Positions 1 through 14,178 are shown, counted from the stretch's first letter. The stretch: DNA of 64,000 bases from Zoogloea sp041911615 (GCF_041911615.1 NZ_JAYROR010000099.1:1-64000), one strand, 5' to 3'. Program-made: numbers and translations. The notes: generated by a model from the sequence alone, not told the origin.

Positions 1-1138
1 CGGGCGCCGGCGCGTCCGCCGGGCGGGCGGAGGCGGCAAAATCGAAGTAGGCGCGGGATGCTGGCTCCATCGCCAGACGGCCTTGCTGAGGCGGCGGGAA
101 GTAGGGCTGCGCGGTTTGCGCGGCGGGGGCTTCGGCGGACTGCGTTTCGCCCGCCGCGCCGGCGCCGGAAACCGCCAGGGCGCGGGTCAGGGCGTGATAG
201 ACGAACTGGTGCACCGCCCGCGCGTCGCGGAAGCGCACCTCGATCTTGGCGGGGTGGACGTTCACGTCGACGCCGGCCGGGTCGAGTTCGAGAAACAGCG
301 CGTAGGCCGGGTGGCGGCTGCCGTGGAGGATGTCGGCGTAGGCCTCGCGGATCGCGTGGGTGACCAGCTTGTCGCGCACGAAGCGGCCATTCACGTAGAA
401 GAACTGGGCGTCGCGGCTGGCGCGGGAATACGCCGGCAGGCTGGCGAAGCCGGTGAGGCGCAGCACGCCGGAGTCGGCCTCGACGGCGCGGGCGGCATTG
501 ACGAAGTCGTCGCCGAGCAGGGCGCGCACGCGGGCTTCGCGGCGGCCGGCGGGCAGGCGCAGGCTGACCCGCCCGTTGTGGGCGAGCTGCATCGCCACGT
601 CGGGCCGCGCCAGCGCGACGCGGCGGAAGACGTCGTCGCAGTGGGCGAACTCGGTGCCTTCGCTCTTCAGGAACTTGCGCCGTGCCGGGGTGTTGAAATA
701 CAGGTCGGCCACGTCCACCACGGTGCCGTGGTTGAGGGCCGCCGGCGCCAGCTCGCGCGGGTCGGCGTCGATGCGCCAGGCGTGCCCGGCGCCTTCGTGG
801 CGGCTGGTGATGCTCATCCGCGAGACCGCGGCGATGGCGGCCAGGGCCTCGCCGCGAAAGCCCATCGTGCCGACCCGTTCCAGGTCGTCGAGGCTGGCGA
901 TCTTGCTGGTGGCGTGGCGTTCCAGCGCCAGCGGCAGCTCGTCCCTGGGGATGCCGCAGCCGTCGTCGGCGACGCGGATGCGCCGGACGCCGCCCTGTTC
1001 GAGCTGCACGTCCACCACCGTCGAACCGGCGTCCATGGCGTTCTCGAGCACTTCCTTGAGCACCGAGGCGGGCCGCTCGACCACCTCGCCGGCGGCGATC
1101 TGGTTGATGAGGTGGTCGGGGAGGAGGTGGATCGGCAT
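1..1138 (-). CDS. mutL: DNA mismatch repair protein MutL (C-terminus outside window)
   Basis: MutL is the ATPase that couples MutS mismatch recognition to MutH or endonuclease activation. About 379 residues are visible, reading leftward off the window edge. The N-terminal GHKL ATPase is clear: ENAMDAGS with Asn33, ADDGCGIP around residues 57-64, and FRGEAL around 94-99. The transducer domain follows, with DVNVHPAK near residue 310, then a proline/alanine/glutamine-rich linker where the window ends. The start ATG at 1138 gives the typical MPIHLL...IAAGEV beginning. No MutL dimerisation domain can be assessed because the 3' end is missing. Large plus-strand open frames over this region are antisense shadows caused by high GC. 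Confidence 0.97.
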   Translation of the reverse strand, partial: MPIHLLPDHLINQIAAGEVVERPASVLKEVLENAMDAGSTVVDVQLEQGGVRRIRVADDGCGIPRDELPLALERHATSKIASLDDLERVGTMGFRGEALAAIAAVSRMSITSRHEGAGHAWRIDADPRELAPAALNHGTVVDVADLYFNTPARRKFLKSEGTEFAHCDDVFRRVALARPDVAMQLAHNGRVSLRLPAGRREARVRALLGDDFVNAARAVEADSGVLRLTGFASLPAYSRASRDAQFFYVNGRFVRDKLVTHAIREAYADILHGSRHPAYALFLELDPAGVDVNVHPAKIEVRFRDARAVHQFVYHALTRALAVSGAGAAGETQSAEAPAAQTAQPYFPPPQQGRLAMEPASRAYFDFAASARPADAPAP

Positions 1139-1185
1139 GGCGGCTTCCTGGTCGGCTGGACGCGGATTGTAGCCGCTGCGCACGC

Positions 1186-1220
1186 AAAAACGCCCCGTGC
1201 GCCGGATGGCGGTCGGGGCG
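1186..1220 (-). terminator. Rho-independent terminator of the S8 peptidase gene
   Basis: Read on the minus strand, a stem of CGCCCCG paired with CGGGGCG is followed by TTTTTG. It lies 17 bases past the peptidase stop and before mutL. Confidence 0.85.
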
Positions 1221-1236
1221 TCGCGGTGGGGACGGC

Positions 1237-2427
<1,191 letters not shown>

Positions 2428-2805
2428 GGAGGATTTTCCTGGATCTGGAATTTTTGGTGACGAATTTGTTGGATTTGTAAATTACGGTGGCACTGGCCCC
2501 GGCTTTAGGCGGTTCGGAAGATTTTTCAGGGGTATGCGCGTCGGGGGCGATCCTGTGCCGGTCCCGTCGTCGTCTTCGCTGCCTGGCCCGCCTCCGGCGG
2601 CGGGCCGCGGCGTCGCGCAACCCGGCTTGCCGGGCAGCCCACCCGGCAGGCCGGGCACATGCCGGTTTCGCAACCTCGCCGGTTGGGCAAGCCCCCGGCT
2701 TTTTGCCTTGCGCCCGCACGAGAGCGCCGTGCGGGGCGGGCAAGGGCGAGGCCGGTGCTATGATCGGCGCCCTCTCTCCCCACACTTTTTTACCCGGAGC
2801 GCCCC
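2428..2805. other. Intergenic control region between S8 peptidase and purT
   Basis: This divergent 378-base stretch has no convincing gene. It contains GC-rich inverted-repeat material around 2620-2700 (several copies of CCGGC/GCCGG) and a TATGAT -10-like hexamer at 2759-2764, about 40 bases before purT, with no good -35. The plus-strand open frames crossing it run in from the gene on the other strand and have no ribosome site. Confidence 0.5.
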
Positions 2806-4020
2806 ATGAAACTCGGCACCCCTCTCTCCCCGTCCGCCCTGCGTGTGATGCTTCTCGGCTCCGGCGAGCTGGGCAAGGAAGTCCTGATCGCGCTGCAGCG
2901 CCTGGGCGTCGAGACCATCGCGGTCGATCGCTACCCCAACGCCCCCGGCCACCAGGTGGCCCACCGCGCCCACGTGATCCCGATGACCGACGGCGCCGCC
3001 CTGCGGGCGCTGGTGGAGCAGGAGAAGCCCCACCTGATCGTGCCCGAGATCGAAGCCATCGCCACCGACATGCTCGAGCGCATCGAGGCCGAGGGGCTGG
3101 CCACCGTGATCCCCACCGCCCGCGCCGCGCGCCTCACCATGAACCGCGAAGGCATCCGCCGCCTGGCCGCCGAGGAGCTGGGCCTCGCCACCTCGCCGTA
3201 CCGCTTCGCCGATTCCCTGGCCGAGCTGCAGGCGGCCATCGACGGCAGCGACGGCCAGCCGGCGATCGGCTACCCGTGCATCGTCAAGCCGGTGATGTCC
3301 TCGTCGGGCAAAGGCCAGTCGCTCCTCAAGGGGCCGGACGACGTGCAGAAGGCCTGGGATTACGCCGCGGCCGGTGGGCGGGTCAATCAGGGCCGCGTCA
3401 TCGTCGAGGGCTTCATCGATTTCGACTACGAGATCACCCTGCTCACCGTGCGCGCCAACGATGCGAGCGGCACCGTGCAAACCTACTTCTGCGACCCCAT
3501 CGGCCACGTGCAGGTGTCGGGCGACTACGTGGAATCCTGGCAGCCCCAGGCCATGAGCCCGACGGCGCTGGTGCGTGCCCGCGAGATCGCCGGCGCGGTC
3601 ACCGCCAACCTGGGCGGGCGCGGCCTGTTCGGCGTGGAGCTGTTCGTCAAGGGCGACAGGGTGTGGTTCTCGGAGGTGAGCCCGCGTCCCCACGACACGG
3701 GCCTCGTCACCCTGTGTTCGCAGCGTTTCTCGGAGTTCGAGCTGCACGCCCGGGCGATCCTCGGCCTGCCGGTGGACGTGAGCCTCGCCGAACCGGGGGC
3801 GTCGGCGGTGATCTACGGTGGCATGGAGGCCGCCGGCATCGCTTTCGAGGGCGTGGCCGAGGCGCTGGCCGTGCCGCGCACCGACATCCGCCTGTTCGGC
3901 AAGCCCGAAGCCTTCGTCAAGCGCCGCATGGGCGTGGTGGTGGCCAACGGCGCGGATACCGACGAGGCCCGCGAGCGCGCCAAGCTGGCCGCCGGCAAGG
4001 TGCGCCCGGTGCGGGGCTGA
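2806..4020 (+). CDS. purT: Formate-dependent phosphoribosylglycinamide formyltransferase PurT
   Basis: PurT is a 404-residue ATP-grasp enzyme that makes formyl-GAR from GAR, formate and ATP, the folate-independent version of purine step 3. The N-terminal Rossmann-like preATP-grasp segment is clear (LLGSGELGKEV, residues 15-25). The ATP-binding core contains CIVKPVMSSSGKGQS, and the family signature EVSPRPHDTG lies near residue 290. Length matches the family (about 390-400). The ATG at 2806 is preceded by a weak GGAGCG site. It is followed after 87 bases by an unrelated hydrolase gene. Dependence on formate fits an organism with anaerobic or micro-aerobic formate production, but that is inference. 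Confidence 0.97.
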   Translation: MKLGTPLSPSALRVMLLGSGELGKEVLIALQRLGVETIAVDRYPNAPGHQVAHRAHVIPMTDGAALRALVEQEKPHLIVPEIEAIATDMLERIEAEGLATVIPTARAARLTMNREGIRRLAAEELGLATSPYRFADSLAELQAAIDGSDGQPAIGYPCIVKPVMSSSGKGQSLLKGPDDVQKAWDYAAAGGRVNQGRVIVEGFIDFDYEITLLTVRANDASGTVQTYFCDPIGHVQVSGDYVESWQPQAMSPTALVRAREIAGAVTANLGGRGLFGVELFVKGDRVWFSEVSPRPHDTGLVTLCSQRFSEFELHARAILGLPVDVSLAEPGASAVIYGGMEAAGIAFEGVAEALAVPRTDIRLFGKPEAFVKRRMGVVVANGADTDEARERAKLAAGKVRPVRG

Positions 4021-4107
4021 GCCACCGCCGGGGGGCGTGCGGCCCACGCCGCCACCCCGAAGCCACGACAACCCGGCCGCCCGCCGGCCGGCAACAGGAG
4101 ACACGCG

Positions 4108-4956
4108 ATGAAACTGCTGCGCTACGGCCCGGTGGGCCATGAGAAACCCGGCCTGCTCGATGCGGAGGGCATCCTCCGCGATCTGTCCGGCCTCATCGAC
4201 GACATCACCCCGCATACCCTCGCGCCCGCGCGGCTGGCGGCCCTGGCCGCCCTCGATCCGACGCGCCTGCCCCGGGTGGAAGGCCGCCCGCGTCTGGGCG
4301 TGCCCTGGAACGGCACCCCCAAGTACGTGGCCATCGGCCTTAACTACCACGACCACGCGGTGGAATCGAACATGCCGGTGCCCACCGAGCCGGTGATCTT
4401 CCCGAAGTGGACCAGCTGCCTGTGCGGCCCCGACGACGACATCCTCCATCCGCCCGAATCCACCCAGATGGACTGGGAGGTGGAGCTGGGCATCGTGATC
4501 GGCAGCCGCGCCCGTCACGTGGCCGAGGCCGACGCCCTCGACCACGTGGCCGGTTACGTGCTCGCCAACGACGTGTCGGCCCGCGACTGGCAGCTCCAGC
4601 GCAGCGGCGGCCAGTGGGGCAAGGGAAAGGGCTTCGACACCTTCGGGCCGGTGGGCCCGTGGCTGGCGACCAAGGACGAGATTCCCGACCCGCAGCAACT
4701 CGACCTGTGGCTGGATGTGAACGGCGAGCGCAAGCAGACCGGCACCACCCGCCTGATGATCTTCTCCTGCGCCCAGGTGGTGGCCTACCTCAGCCGCATC
4801 ATGACCCTCGAACCGGGCGACCTCGTCATCACCGGCACGCCCCCCGGCGTCGGCATGGGCATGAAGCCGCCCCAGTTCCTCCAGGTGGGCGATCTCGTCG
4901 AACTGGGCATCAGCGGCCTCGGTAGCCAGCGCCAGCGCATCGTGGCAGGCCGCTGA
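4108..4956 (+). CDS. Fumarylacetoacetate hydrolase (FAH) family protein
   Basis: This 282-residue protein belongs to the FAH superfamily, which cleaves C-C bonds in diketo or oxo acids using a divalent metal. The metal site shows as MDWEVELGIVIG near residue 115 (acidic residues) and VLANDVSARDWQ near 150. The C-terminal signature is GDLVITGTPPGVGMGM at about 240-255. Bacterial relatives are annotated as 2-keto-4-pentenoate hydratase/OHCED decarboxylase, ureidoglycolate lyase or 2,4-diketo-3-deoxy-L-fuconate hydrolase. No pathway neighbours are present, so the substrate stays open. The start has an excellent SD (AGGAG, 9 bases upstream of ATG). It may be cotranscribed with purT, although no functional link is apparent. 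Confidence 0.88.
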   Translation: MKLLRYGPVGHEKPGLLDAEGILRDLSGLIDDITPHTLAPARLAALAALDPTRLPRVEGRPRLGVPWNGTPKYVAIGLNYHDHAVESNMPVPTEPVIFPKWTSCLCGPDDDILHPPESTQMDWEVELGIVIGSRARHVAEADALDHVAGYVLANDVSARDWQLQRSGGQWGKGKGFDTFGPVGPWLATKDEIPDPQQLDLWLDVNGERKQTGTTRLMIFSCAQVVAYLSRIMTLEPGDLVITGTPPGVGMGMKPPQFLQVGDLVELGISGLGSQRQRIVAGR

Positions 4957-5159
4957 GCGCAGCAGGATGGTGCGCCGCGCGGGCGACGGCCTGGCGGCGG
5001 ACCGTACAGGCTGCCGCGCGCTGGCCACCCCCATCCTTCCTCCCTGAAAACCCCCGTATCGCCGCACGCAGCTACGCCGCCGCGCGCAAGCGTGCGGCTG
5101 GGCGACGCATCGCTCATCGCGGCGCCCGCCAGTACGATGCACGATCCGAAACGTCGATG

Positions 5160-5345
5160 CGAAGGCGAGAAAGCGGTTTTCAGGGGCTGAATCATTGTTT
5201 ACCGGGGGCGCATCGTGGTTTCATGGCCTGAAACTGTGTTGCGGGCCACGGAGACGCAGTTTCAGCGCGTGAATCAACGTTTCTTGGCGGGAAACGCGCT
5301 TTCTTGGCGAAAAAACGATGCCAGCCTCGTAAAAAACGCGGTTTC
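5160..5345. repeat. Degenerate 41-bp tandem repeat array
   Basis: Units begin TTTC at 5178, 5219, 5260, 5300 and 5342, giving periods of 41, 41, 40 and 42. The first three each open with a short inverted repeat: TTTCA, five bases, then TGAA or TGAAA. The later ones have TTTC-TTGGCG-AAAA. A similar element lies on the minus strand upstream of trxA (61492-61530). It occupies the gene-free region 4957-5524; the first 200 bases of that region show nothing recognisable. Array boundaries are approximate. Confidence 0.6.
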
Positions 5346-5452
5346 GGGTGCGCAAGTCCGTTTGATGGTCCGGGGGGGCTGTCGCCCACCGGGCCGGGTG
5401 GCCGCGCCGCGCGAAGGCGCAAACCGGAAGGATGCAAGGCCGTGGTGTCGCC

Positions 5453-5487
5453 CAAAAACAAAAAGCGCCGGTTGCCCGGCGCTTTCT
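5453..5487 (-). terminator. Terminator of pckG
   Basis: On the minus strand, AAAGCGCCGG and CCGGCGCTTT form a 10-bp stem around a GCAA loop. TTGTTTTT follows, 38 bases past the pckG stop. Confidence 0.9.
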
Positions 5488-5524
5488 GGTGCAGCAGTGG
5501 CAGCCTTGCGGCCGCCGGCGGCTT

Positions 5525-7381
<1,857 letters not shown>

Positions 7382-7704
7382 CTGACGATTCTCCAGGACG
7401 TTACGGATTGCGTTTTTCTCATGTGCCGGCTCGGGAGTCCGCCGGCTGGGCGATCGCGTCTTTTGGCCACCAGGGCACGGCGCGTATTATTGGCATCGAT
7501 CGGGCCCCCGCCTTGACCGAACCCAGGGTGGGTCAATCGGGATTTACCCTAAAGAAGCTAGCCTATAATTATGCCACGGTTCGATGGGCAAGGTCATTCG
7601 CACGTCACACCGGAGTGCTGTGGATGTCACGAATTGCAGCAACCGGTGACGTGCTTTCATGATGTGCGCACACCAACTACACCTTCACCTGGAGAGACAG
7701 CAGC
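7382..7704. promoter_or_regulatory. Shared pckG/maeB control region
   Basis: This 323-base divergent region has no gene. Toward maeB there is a TATAAT at 7564-7569 with a TTTACC -35-like hexamer at 7543-7548 (15-base spacer). Toward pckG, an AATAAT -10-like hexamer reads on the minus strand at 7491-7486. A palindrome lies between them (separate entry). Confidence 0.5.
7513..7536. promoter_or_regulatory. TTGACC-N12-GGTCAA dyad between pckG and maeB
   Basis: A perfect 6-bp inverted repeat (TTGACC at 7513-7518, GGTCAA at 7531-7536) encloses a second small dyad, ACCC-A-GGGT. It sits just upstream of the maeB promoter and upstream of the pckG -10 candidate, as expected of a shared operator. The binding protein is unknown. 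Confidence 0.5.
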
Positions 7705-9972
<2,268 letters not shown>

Positions 9973-10044
9973 TCGAAACGATCGGCTTAGTTCCGGCCGC
10001 CCCATGCCGTTAAGCTTCCCAGCGCTCGCGTGGAGGACGACGGC

Positions 10045-11184
10045 ATGATGGACGGCAGGGCGGCACTGGTGCTCACGGGGGGCGGCGCGCGCGCGGCCTA
10101 CCAGGTCGGCGCGCTCATCGCCATCCGCGACGTGTGGGGCCGGCGCGCCGAAAATCCGTTTCCGATCATCTGCGGAACATCCGCCGGTGCGGTCAATGCG
10201 GCCGCGCTGGCGGTGTTCTCGGCCGATTTCAACGAGGCGGTGAGAAAGCTCGCCTTCATCTGGCGCAACTTCCGGGTCCATCACGTCTATCGCGCCGATA
10301 CCGCGGCCATCGCCGAATCGGTGCTGCGTTGGGGCTCGGCGATCTTCCTGGGTTGGGTCTGCCGTCAGTCGCCCCGTTCGCTGCTCGACAACGGGCCGCT
10401 GCGCGAACTGCTCGAAGCCCAGCTCGACTTCTCGGCCATCGGCCGTTCGATCGCCGCGGGCCACCTGGACGCGGTGTCGGTGACCGCCTCGGGCTACACC
10501 TCGGGCGAGAGCCTGTCCTTCTTCCAGGGGCGCGACGATCTGCAGCCCTGGCGACGCGCCCAGCGGGTCGGGCTGCGCGCCGAGCTCAAGGTCGAACACC
10601 TGCTCGCCTCGAGCGCGATTCCCTTCGTCTTTCCGGCGGTGCGCATCAACCGTGAATACTTCGGCGACGGTTCGATGCGTCAGACCGCGCCGATCAGCCC
10701 GGTGATCCACCTGGGCGCCGAGCGCATCCTCGTCATCGCCGGCGGCCGTCGCTCCGAGGAGGCCCGGCAGCGGGTGGACGCCTATCCCTCGCCGGCGCAG
10801 GTGGCGGGGCACGCCATGTCGAGCATCTTCCTCGACGGCCTTGCGATGGATCTGGAGCGTCTCGAGCGGATCAACAGCACCCTCGTGGCCCTGACGCCGG
10901 CCCAGCGCGAGGCGGCCGGCATTGCGCTGCGCCCGATCGAAACATTCGTGATTGCGCCGTCGCAGCGGCTGGATTATCTTGCCGCCCGCCATCGCAACGC
11001 CTTGCCGCGCGCGCTGAGGCTCGTCCTGGGCGGAATTGGTGCAACGCGAAAGAACGGCTCGGTGTTACTCTCTTACCTTTTGTTCGAGCGTGGCTACACC
11101 CGTTCCCTGATGGAACTGGGGTACCGCGATACGATGAGCCGCCGGGCCGAGCTGGCGCGATTCCTGCGTGTCGACGCGCGCTGA
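10045..11184 (+). CDS. Patatin-like phospholipase family protein
   Basis: This is a serine-Asp dyad lipid acyl hydrolase of about 379 residues. The oxyanion loop GGGARAAYQVG is near the N-terminus. The nucleophile elbow GTSAGAVNAAAL and the Asp motif DGSMRQTAPISP complete the patatin signature. The C-terminal half (ERLERINSTL ... ELARFLRVDAR) matches the longer bacterial patatins of Proteobacteria rather than RssA-type minimal ones. The ATG at 10045 is preferred over the in-frame GTG at 10030 because GGAGG lies 8 bases upstream of it. There is no signal peptide, so it acts in the cytoplasm or at the inner membrane. The substrate is unknown; membrane phospholipid or PHA-granule lipid are possible. 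Confidence 0.9.
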   Translation: MMDGRAALVLTGGGARAAYQVGALIAIRDVWGRRAENPFPIICGTSAGAVNAAALAVFSADFNEAVRKLAFIWRNFRVHHVYRADTAAIAESVLRWGSAIFLGWVCRQSPRSLLDNGPLRELLEAQLDFSAIGRSIAAGHLDAVSVTASGYTSGESLSFFQGRDDLQPWRRAQRVGLRAELKVEHLLASSAIPFVFPAVRINREYFGDGSMRQTAPISPVIHLGAERILVIAGGRRSEEARQRVDAYPSPAQVAGHAMSSIFLDGLAMDLERLERINSTLVALTPAQREAAGIALRPIETFVIAPSQRLDYLAARHRNALPRALRLVLGGIGATRKNGSVLLSYLLFERGYTRSLMELGYRDTMSRRAELARFLRVDAR

Positions 11185-11443
11185 GCCGAGACGACCTGCC
11201 GTGCCGTCACGGCGCCCGGTCGGTTACAAAAAAATATTCACAAAAAACTTCAAAAATTTAGAATAACCCATTATTTTGAATGGAAGTCTGCCGTAGACAT
11301 CGTGTCGCCCGTTGCGGCGCGAGACCTGAGGCAGGCGCCGGTCGTCCGGAAGACGGCCGGAGTTGCATGCGAGCTTCATCGCGTGGCGTTGTGTGAAGGA
11401 AAAGTGCGCCGCCTTTTCCGTTTATGTTTCGATTTGAAAGACG
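11185..11443 (+). promoter_or_regulatory. AT-rich upstream region of pbpG
   Basis: About 60 bases (11222-11281) are strikingly AT-rich for this genome, with repeated CAAAAA/ATTT tracts. They include a TAGAAT -10 candidate (11259-11264) with TATTCA 18 bases upstream. It looks like a promoter with an UP-element-like tract; nothing coding is visible. Confidence 0.4.
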
Positions 11444-12508
11444 ATGAAAATCCGCAATTCCCTGATCGCCCTGCTGGGCGTATTTGCGCTGAACACGATG
11501 GCGCCGGCCGATGCTTTTGCTGCTGCGCAGCATCCGGCCAAGAAGACCGCTCCGGCGGCCAAGGTGGTGGCCAAGTCGGCCGCCAAGATTGAAAAAACGG
11601 CCAAGGCTTCCACGAAAGGCAGCAAGCAGGCGGCGATCCGCGAGAAGGCACACCGCGCGGTGTACGCGTCGCCGGCAGTGCAGCGTACCGCCGTGGCAGC
11701 CGTCGCGCCGGAGATCGACCAGGAGGGCAATCCGCTGCTGCATTCGGCCGCCTTCATGATCGCCGACCAGGCGACGGGCAGCGTGCTGCTCGAGAAGAAC
11801 TCCGATGCCGTGCTGCCGATCGCTTCGATCACCAAGCTGATGACGGCGATGGTGGTGCTCGACGCCCGCCTCAGCCTGGGTGAGATCCTCACCATCGGAC
11901 AGGAGGACGTGGACACCCTGCGCGGCAGCAGCTCCCACGTGCCCGTGGGCACCGAGCTCGCGCGCGAGGACATGCTGCGGCTGGCGTTGATGTCTTCCGA
12001 GAACCGTGCGGCGTCGGCGCTGGCGCGCCATTATCCGGGCGGCCTGCCGGCTTTCGTCGCGGCGATGAACCGCAAGGCCCAGGCCCTCGGTCTGCGCGAC
12101 ACCCGTTTCTTGGACAGCACCGGCCTCAATTCCGCCAACGTGTCGAGCGCCCGCGATCTTGTCAAGATGGTGTCGGCGGCGTCCCGTTATCCGCTGATCC
12201 GCGAGTTCTCCACCACCGCCAACTACGTGGTGTCGCTGAACGGGCGTCAGCGTCAGTTCAACAACACCAACGCGCTGGTGAGCAGCCCGGACTGGCAGAT
12301 CGGCGTCTCCAAGACCGGCTTCATCAATGAGTCGGGCAAATGCCTGGTGATGCAGGCCTGGCTGCTCAACAAACCGATGATCATCGTGCTGCTCGATTCG
12401 TTCGGACGCTTCACCCGCGTTGCCGATGCCCAGCGCGTCAAGCGCTGGCTGGAAAGCGCGGCGATCCAGCAGAAGCTGGCAGCCAACCTGCGTGGCCCGG
12501 CGACCTGA
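11444..12508 (+). CDS. pbpG: D-alanyl-D-alanine endopeptidase (PBP7 type)
   Basis: This 354-residue periplasmic low-molecular-weight penicillin-binding protein cuts DD-crosslinks in peptidoglycan. A signal peptide covers about residues 1-26 (ADAFA|A). A lysine/alanine-rich spacer of about 60 residues follows, then the S11 peptidase fold. All three catalytic motifs are present: SITK near residue 127, SSEN near 185, and KTGF near 290. The long basic linker after the signal is more extended than in E. coli PBP7. The gene stands alone, ends at a strong terminator and is convergent with iclR. The carboxypeptidase DacA is the closest alternative, but the C-terminal PBP5 domain and amphipathic anchor are absent. 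Confidence 0.93.
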   Translation: MKIRNSLIALLGVFALNTMAPADAFAAAQHPAKKTAPAAKVVAKSAAKIEKTAKASTKGSKQAAIREKAHRAVYASPAVQRTAVAAVAPEIDQEGNPLLHSAAFMIADQATGSVLLEKNSDAVLPIASITKLMTAMVVLDARLSLGEILTIGQEDVDTLRGSSSHVPVGTELAREDMLRLALMSSENRAASALARHYPGGLPAFVAAMNRKAQALGLRDTRFLDSTGLNSANVSSARDLVKMVSAASRYPLIREFSTTANYVVSLNGRQRQFNNTNALVSSPDWQIGVSKTGFINESGKCLVMQAWLLNKPMIIVLLDSFGRFTRVADAQRVKRWLESAAIQQKLAANLRGPAT

Positions 12509-12530
12509 TCGTCGCGCTGCCATCAAGACA

Positions 12531-12556
12531 AAGGGCGCCATGTGGCGCCCTTTTTT
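12531..12556 (+). terminator. Terminator after pbpG
   Basis: AAGGGCGCCA and TGGCGCCCTT form a near-perfect stem followed by six T on the plus strand. It may also serve the convergent iclR gene. Confidence 0.92.
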
Positions 12557-12572
12557 GCATCGCGATGGTCGT

Positions 12573-13352
12573 TCAGCGCACCGCGGGCGGCGTGTAGCCG
12601 AGAGCGCGGGAGATGTCGTCGGCGGTTTCGCGGATCAGCGGGGCCCAGTCCGGATCGAAGCGCTCGGATGGCGTGGATAGCGACAGGCCGGCTACCAGTT
12701 CGCCCGCGTCGTCGCGAATGCCGGCGGCAATGCAGCGCACGCCGTTCTCGACTTCGTCCATATCGAAGGCGACCCCATGGCGGCGAACCTTGTCGAGTTC
12801 CTTCTCGAGGCCTTGCAGGGTGGTGATCGAAGTGCCGGTCGAGGCCGGCAGGCCGGTGCGCTTGGCGTAGTCCTTGACCTTCTGGGCGCCGTCCTCGACG
12901 AGGAACAGCTTGCCGGTGGCGGTGGTGTGCAGCGGGGCGCGGGCGCCGACGATGTGCACGACACGCACCGCGGATTTGCCACTGGAGGTGCGCTCGACGT
13001 AGACGATCTCGTCGCCGGCGCGAATGCCGAGATTGACGCTCTCGCCGGTGGCGGCGTGCAGCTTGAGCATGGCGGGCATGGCGGTTTCGCGCAGGGAGAT
13101 GCGCGACTTGACGAGACTGCCCAGCTCGAGCAGGCGGATGCCGAGGCGATATACGCCGGCGTCGCTGCGTTCGACGAAACCGCTGCTGGTCATGGCACCG
13201 AGAATGCGGTGGGCGGTGGACGAGTGCAGGCCGGTTTCGAGGGCGAGTTGCTTGAGGGGAACCGGATCGGGATGCTCGGCGAGGACGTCGAGCAGCTTCA
13301 TCATGCGCTCGATGACCTGGATCGGATTCTTGGGTGTTTCTGGCGTGGACAA
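12573..13352 (-). CDS. IclR family transcriptional regulator
   Basis: This 259-residue regulator has the standard two-domain layout. An N-terminal winged helix (residues 12-75, LKQLALETGLHSSTAHRILGAM recognition region) is followed by an IclR ligand-binding domain (about 90-255) with HTTATGKLFL and the C-terminal GLSLSTPSERF signature. The domain binds small organic acids or aromatics in characterised members. No catabolic operon lies beside it: neighbours are pbpG (convergent) and yhhQ (upstream, same strand, 87 bases away). The target is therefore unknown and may be elsewhere. The ATG at 13352 gives a normal N-terminus. Confidence 0.92.
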   Translation of the reverse strand: MSTPETPKNPIQVIERMMKLLDVLAEHPDPVPLKQLALETGLHSSTAHRILGAMTSSGFVERSDAGVYRLGIRLLELGSLVKSRISLRETAMPAMLKLHAATGESVNLGIRAGDEIVYVERTSSGKSAVRVVHIVGARAPLHTTATGKLFLVEDGAQKVKDYAKRTGLPASTGTSITTLQGLEKELDKVRRHGVAFDMDEVENGVRCIAAGIRDDAGELVAGLSLSTPSERFDPDWAPLIRETADDISRALGYTPPAVR

Positions 13353-13439
13353 AGCGATTCCGGGGTGTCGTCAAGGATGGCGAATGTTAGCGCAGCTGTA
13401 CGATTTCGCCTAATGAAATGCTGCGGCGCGAAATCCGCT

Positions 13440-14171
13440 TCACAGGCGGATCGAAAAGGGCGTGAAAGCGGTGCCGACGTCGTAGTGGTCTTCGTGTTCG
13501 GCGCGCTTCAGGGCACTGACGACGGCGTAGGTGAGCGGGGTGAACAGCACTTCGACCCCCACCTTCGAGACGAATTGGGTGAGCATGACGGTGGGCAGTA
13601 GCGCGTTGGGGATGAGGCCCGCGTTCCAGAACGCGAGGGGGTAGAACAGCAGCGAATCGACGCCTTCGCCGACGATGGTGGAGCCGATGGTGCGTTGCCA
13701 CAGGTGCCGCCCCTGGCTGTGGATCTTCATGCGGGCGAGAATGAAGGCGTTGACGAATTCGCCACAGAAGAACGCGCACAGCGACGCACCGACGATGCGC
13801 CAGGTGGAACCGTAGGCGATTTCGTAGGCCGGCTGGTGCACCCAGCCCGGCGCCGGCGGGAGGGCGACGACGATGGCGGCCATCGCCGAGGCGAACAGCA
13901 TCGCCGCGAAGCCGGCCCAGATCACGCGGCGGGCGCGGGCGTAGCCGTACACCTCGGTGAGGATGTCGCCAAAGATGTAGGACACCGGGAAGAACAATAC
14001 GCCGGCGCCAAACGTCATGGGTCCCCAGCCCGGCAGCGTGATCTGTGCGGCCTTGGCCGGCCCGATCAGGTTGGAGCACAGGTACACCGCGACGAAGGCG
14101 GCCATCACGAACTCGTAGTACCGGTACTGGCGGGCGGGGGCGGCGGGGGGCGGGTTGGGCGACGAAGGCAT
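13440..14171 (-). CDS. yhhQ: Queuosine precursor transporter YhhQ
   Basis: This 243-residue inner-membrane protein of the YhhQ/VUT1 family imports 7-cyano-7-deazaguanine or related queuosine precursors. About six membrane segments are visible. Family hallmarks are FFPVSYIFGDILTEVYGY near residue 65 and GSTIVGEGVDSLLF near 160. A proline-rich, possibly disordered N-terminus precedes the first helix. It lies 7 bases downstream of a Gate-domain membrane gene and is almost certainly cotranscribed with it. No queuosine biosynthetic gene is in the window. Confidence 0.9.
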   Translation of the reverse strand: MPSSPNPPPAAPARQYRYYEFVMAAFVAVYLCSNLIGPAKAAQITLPGWGPMTFGAGVLFFPVSYIFGDILTEVYGYARARRVIWAGFAAMLFASAMAAIVVALPPAPGWVHQPAYEIAYGSTWRIVGASLCAFFCGEFVNAFILARMKIHSQGRHLWQRTIGSTIVGEGVDSLLFYPLAFWNAGLIPNALLPTVMLTQFVSKVGVEVLFTPLTYAVVSALKRAEHEDHYDVGTAFTPFSIRL

Positions 14172-14178
14172 GGCGGTT

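Noticed and set aside
5160..5345. CRISPR array
   Set aside because: Repeat units diverge too much, no constant repeat with unique spacers is present, and there are no cas genes.
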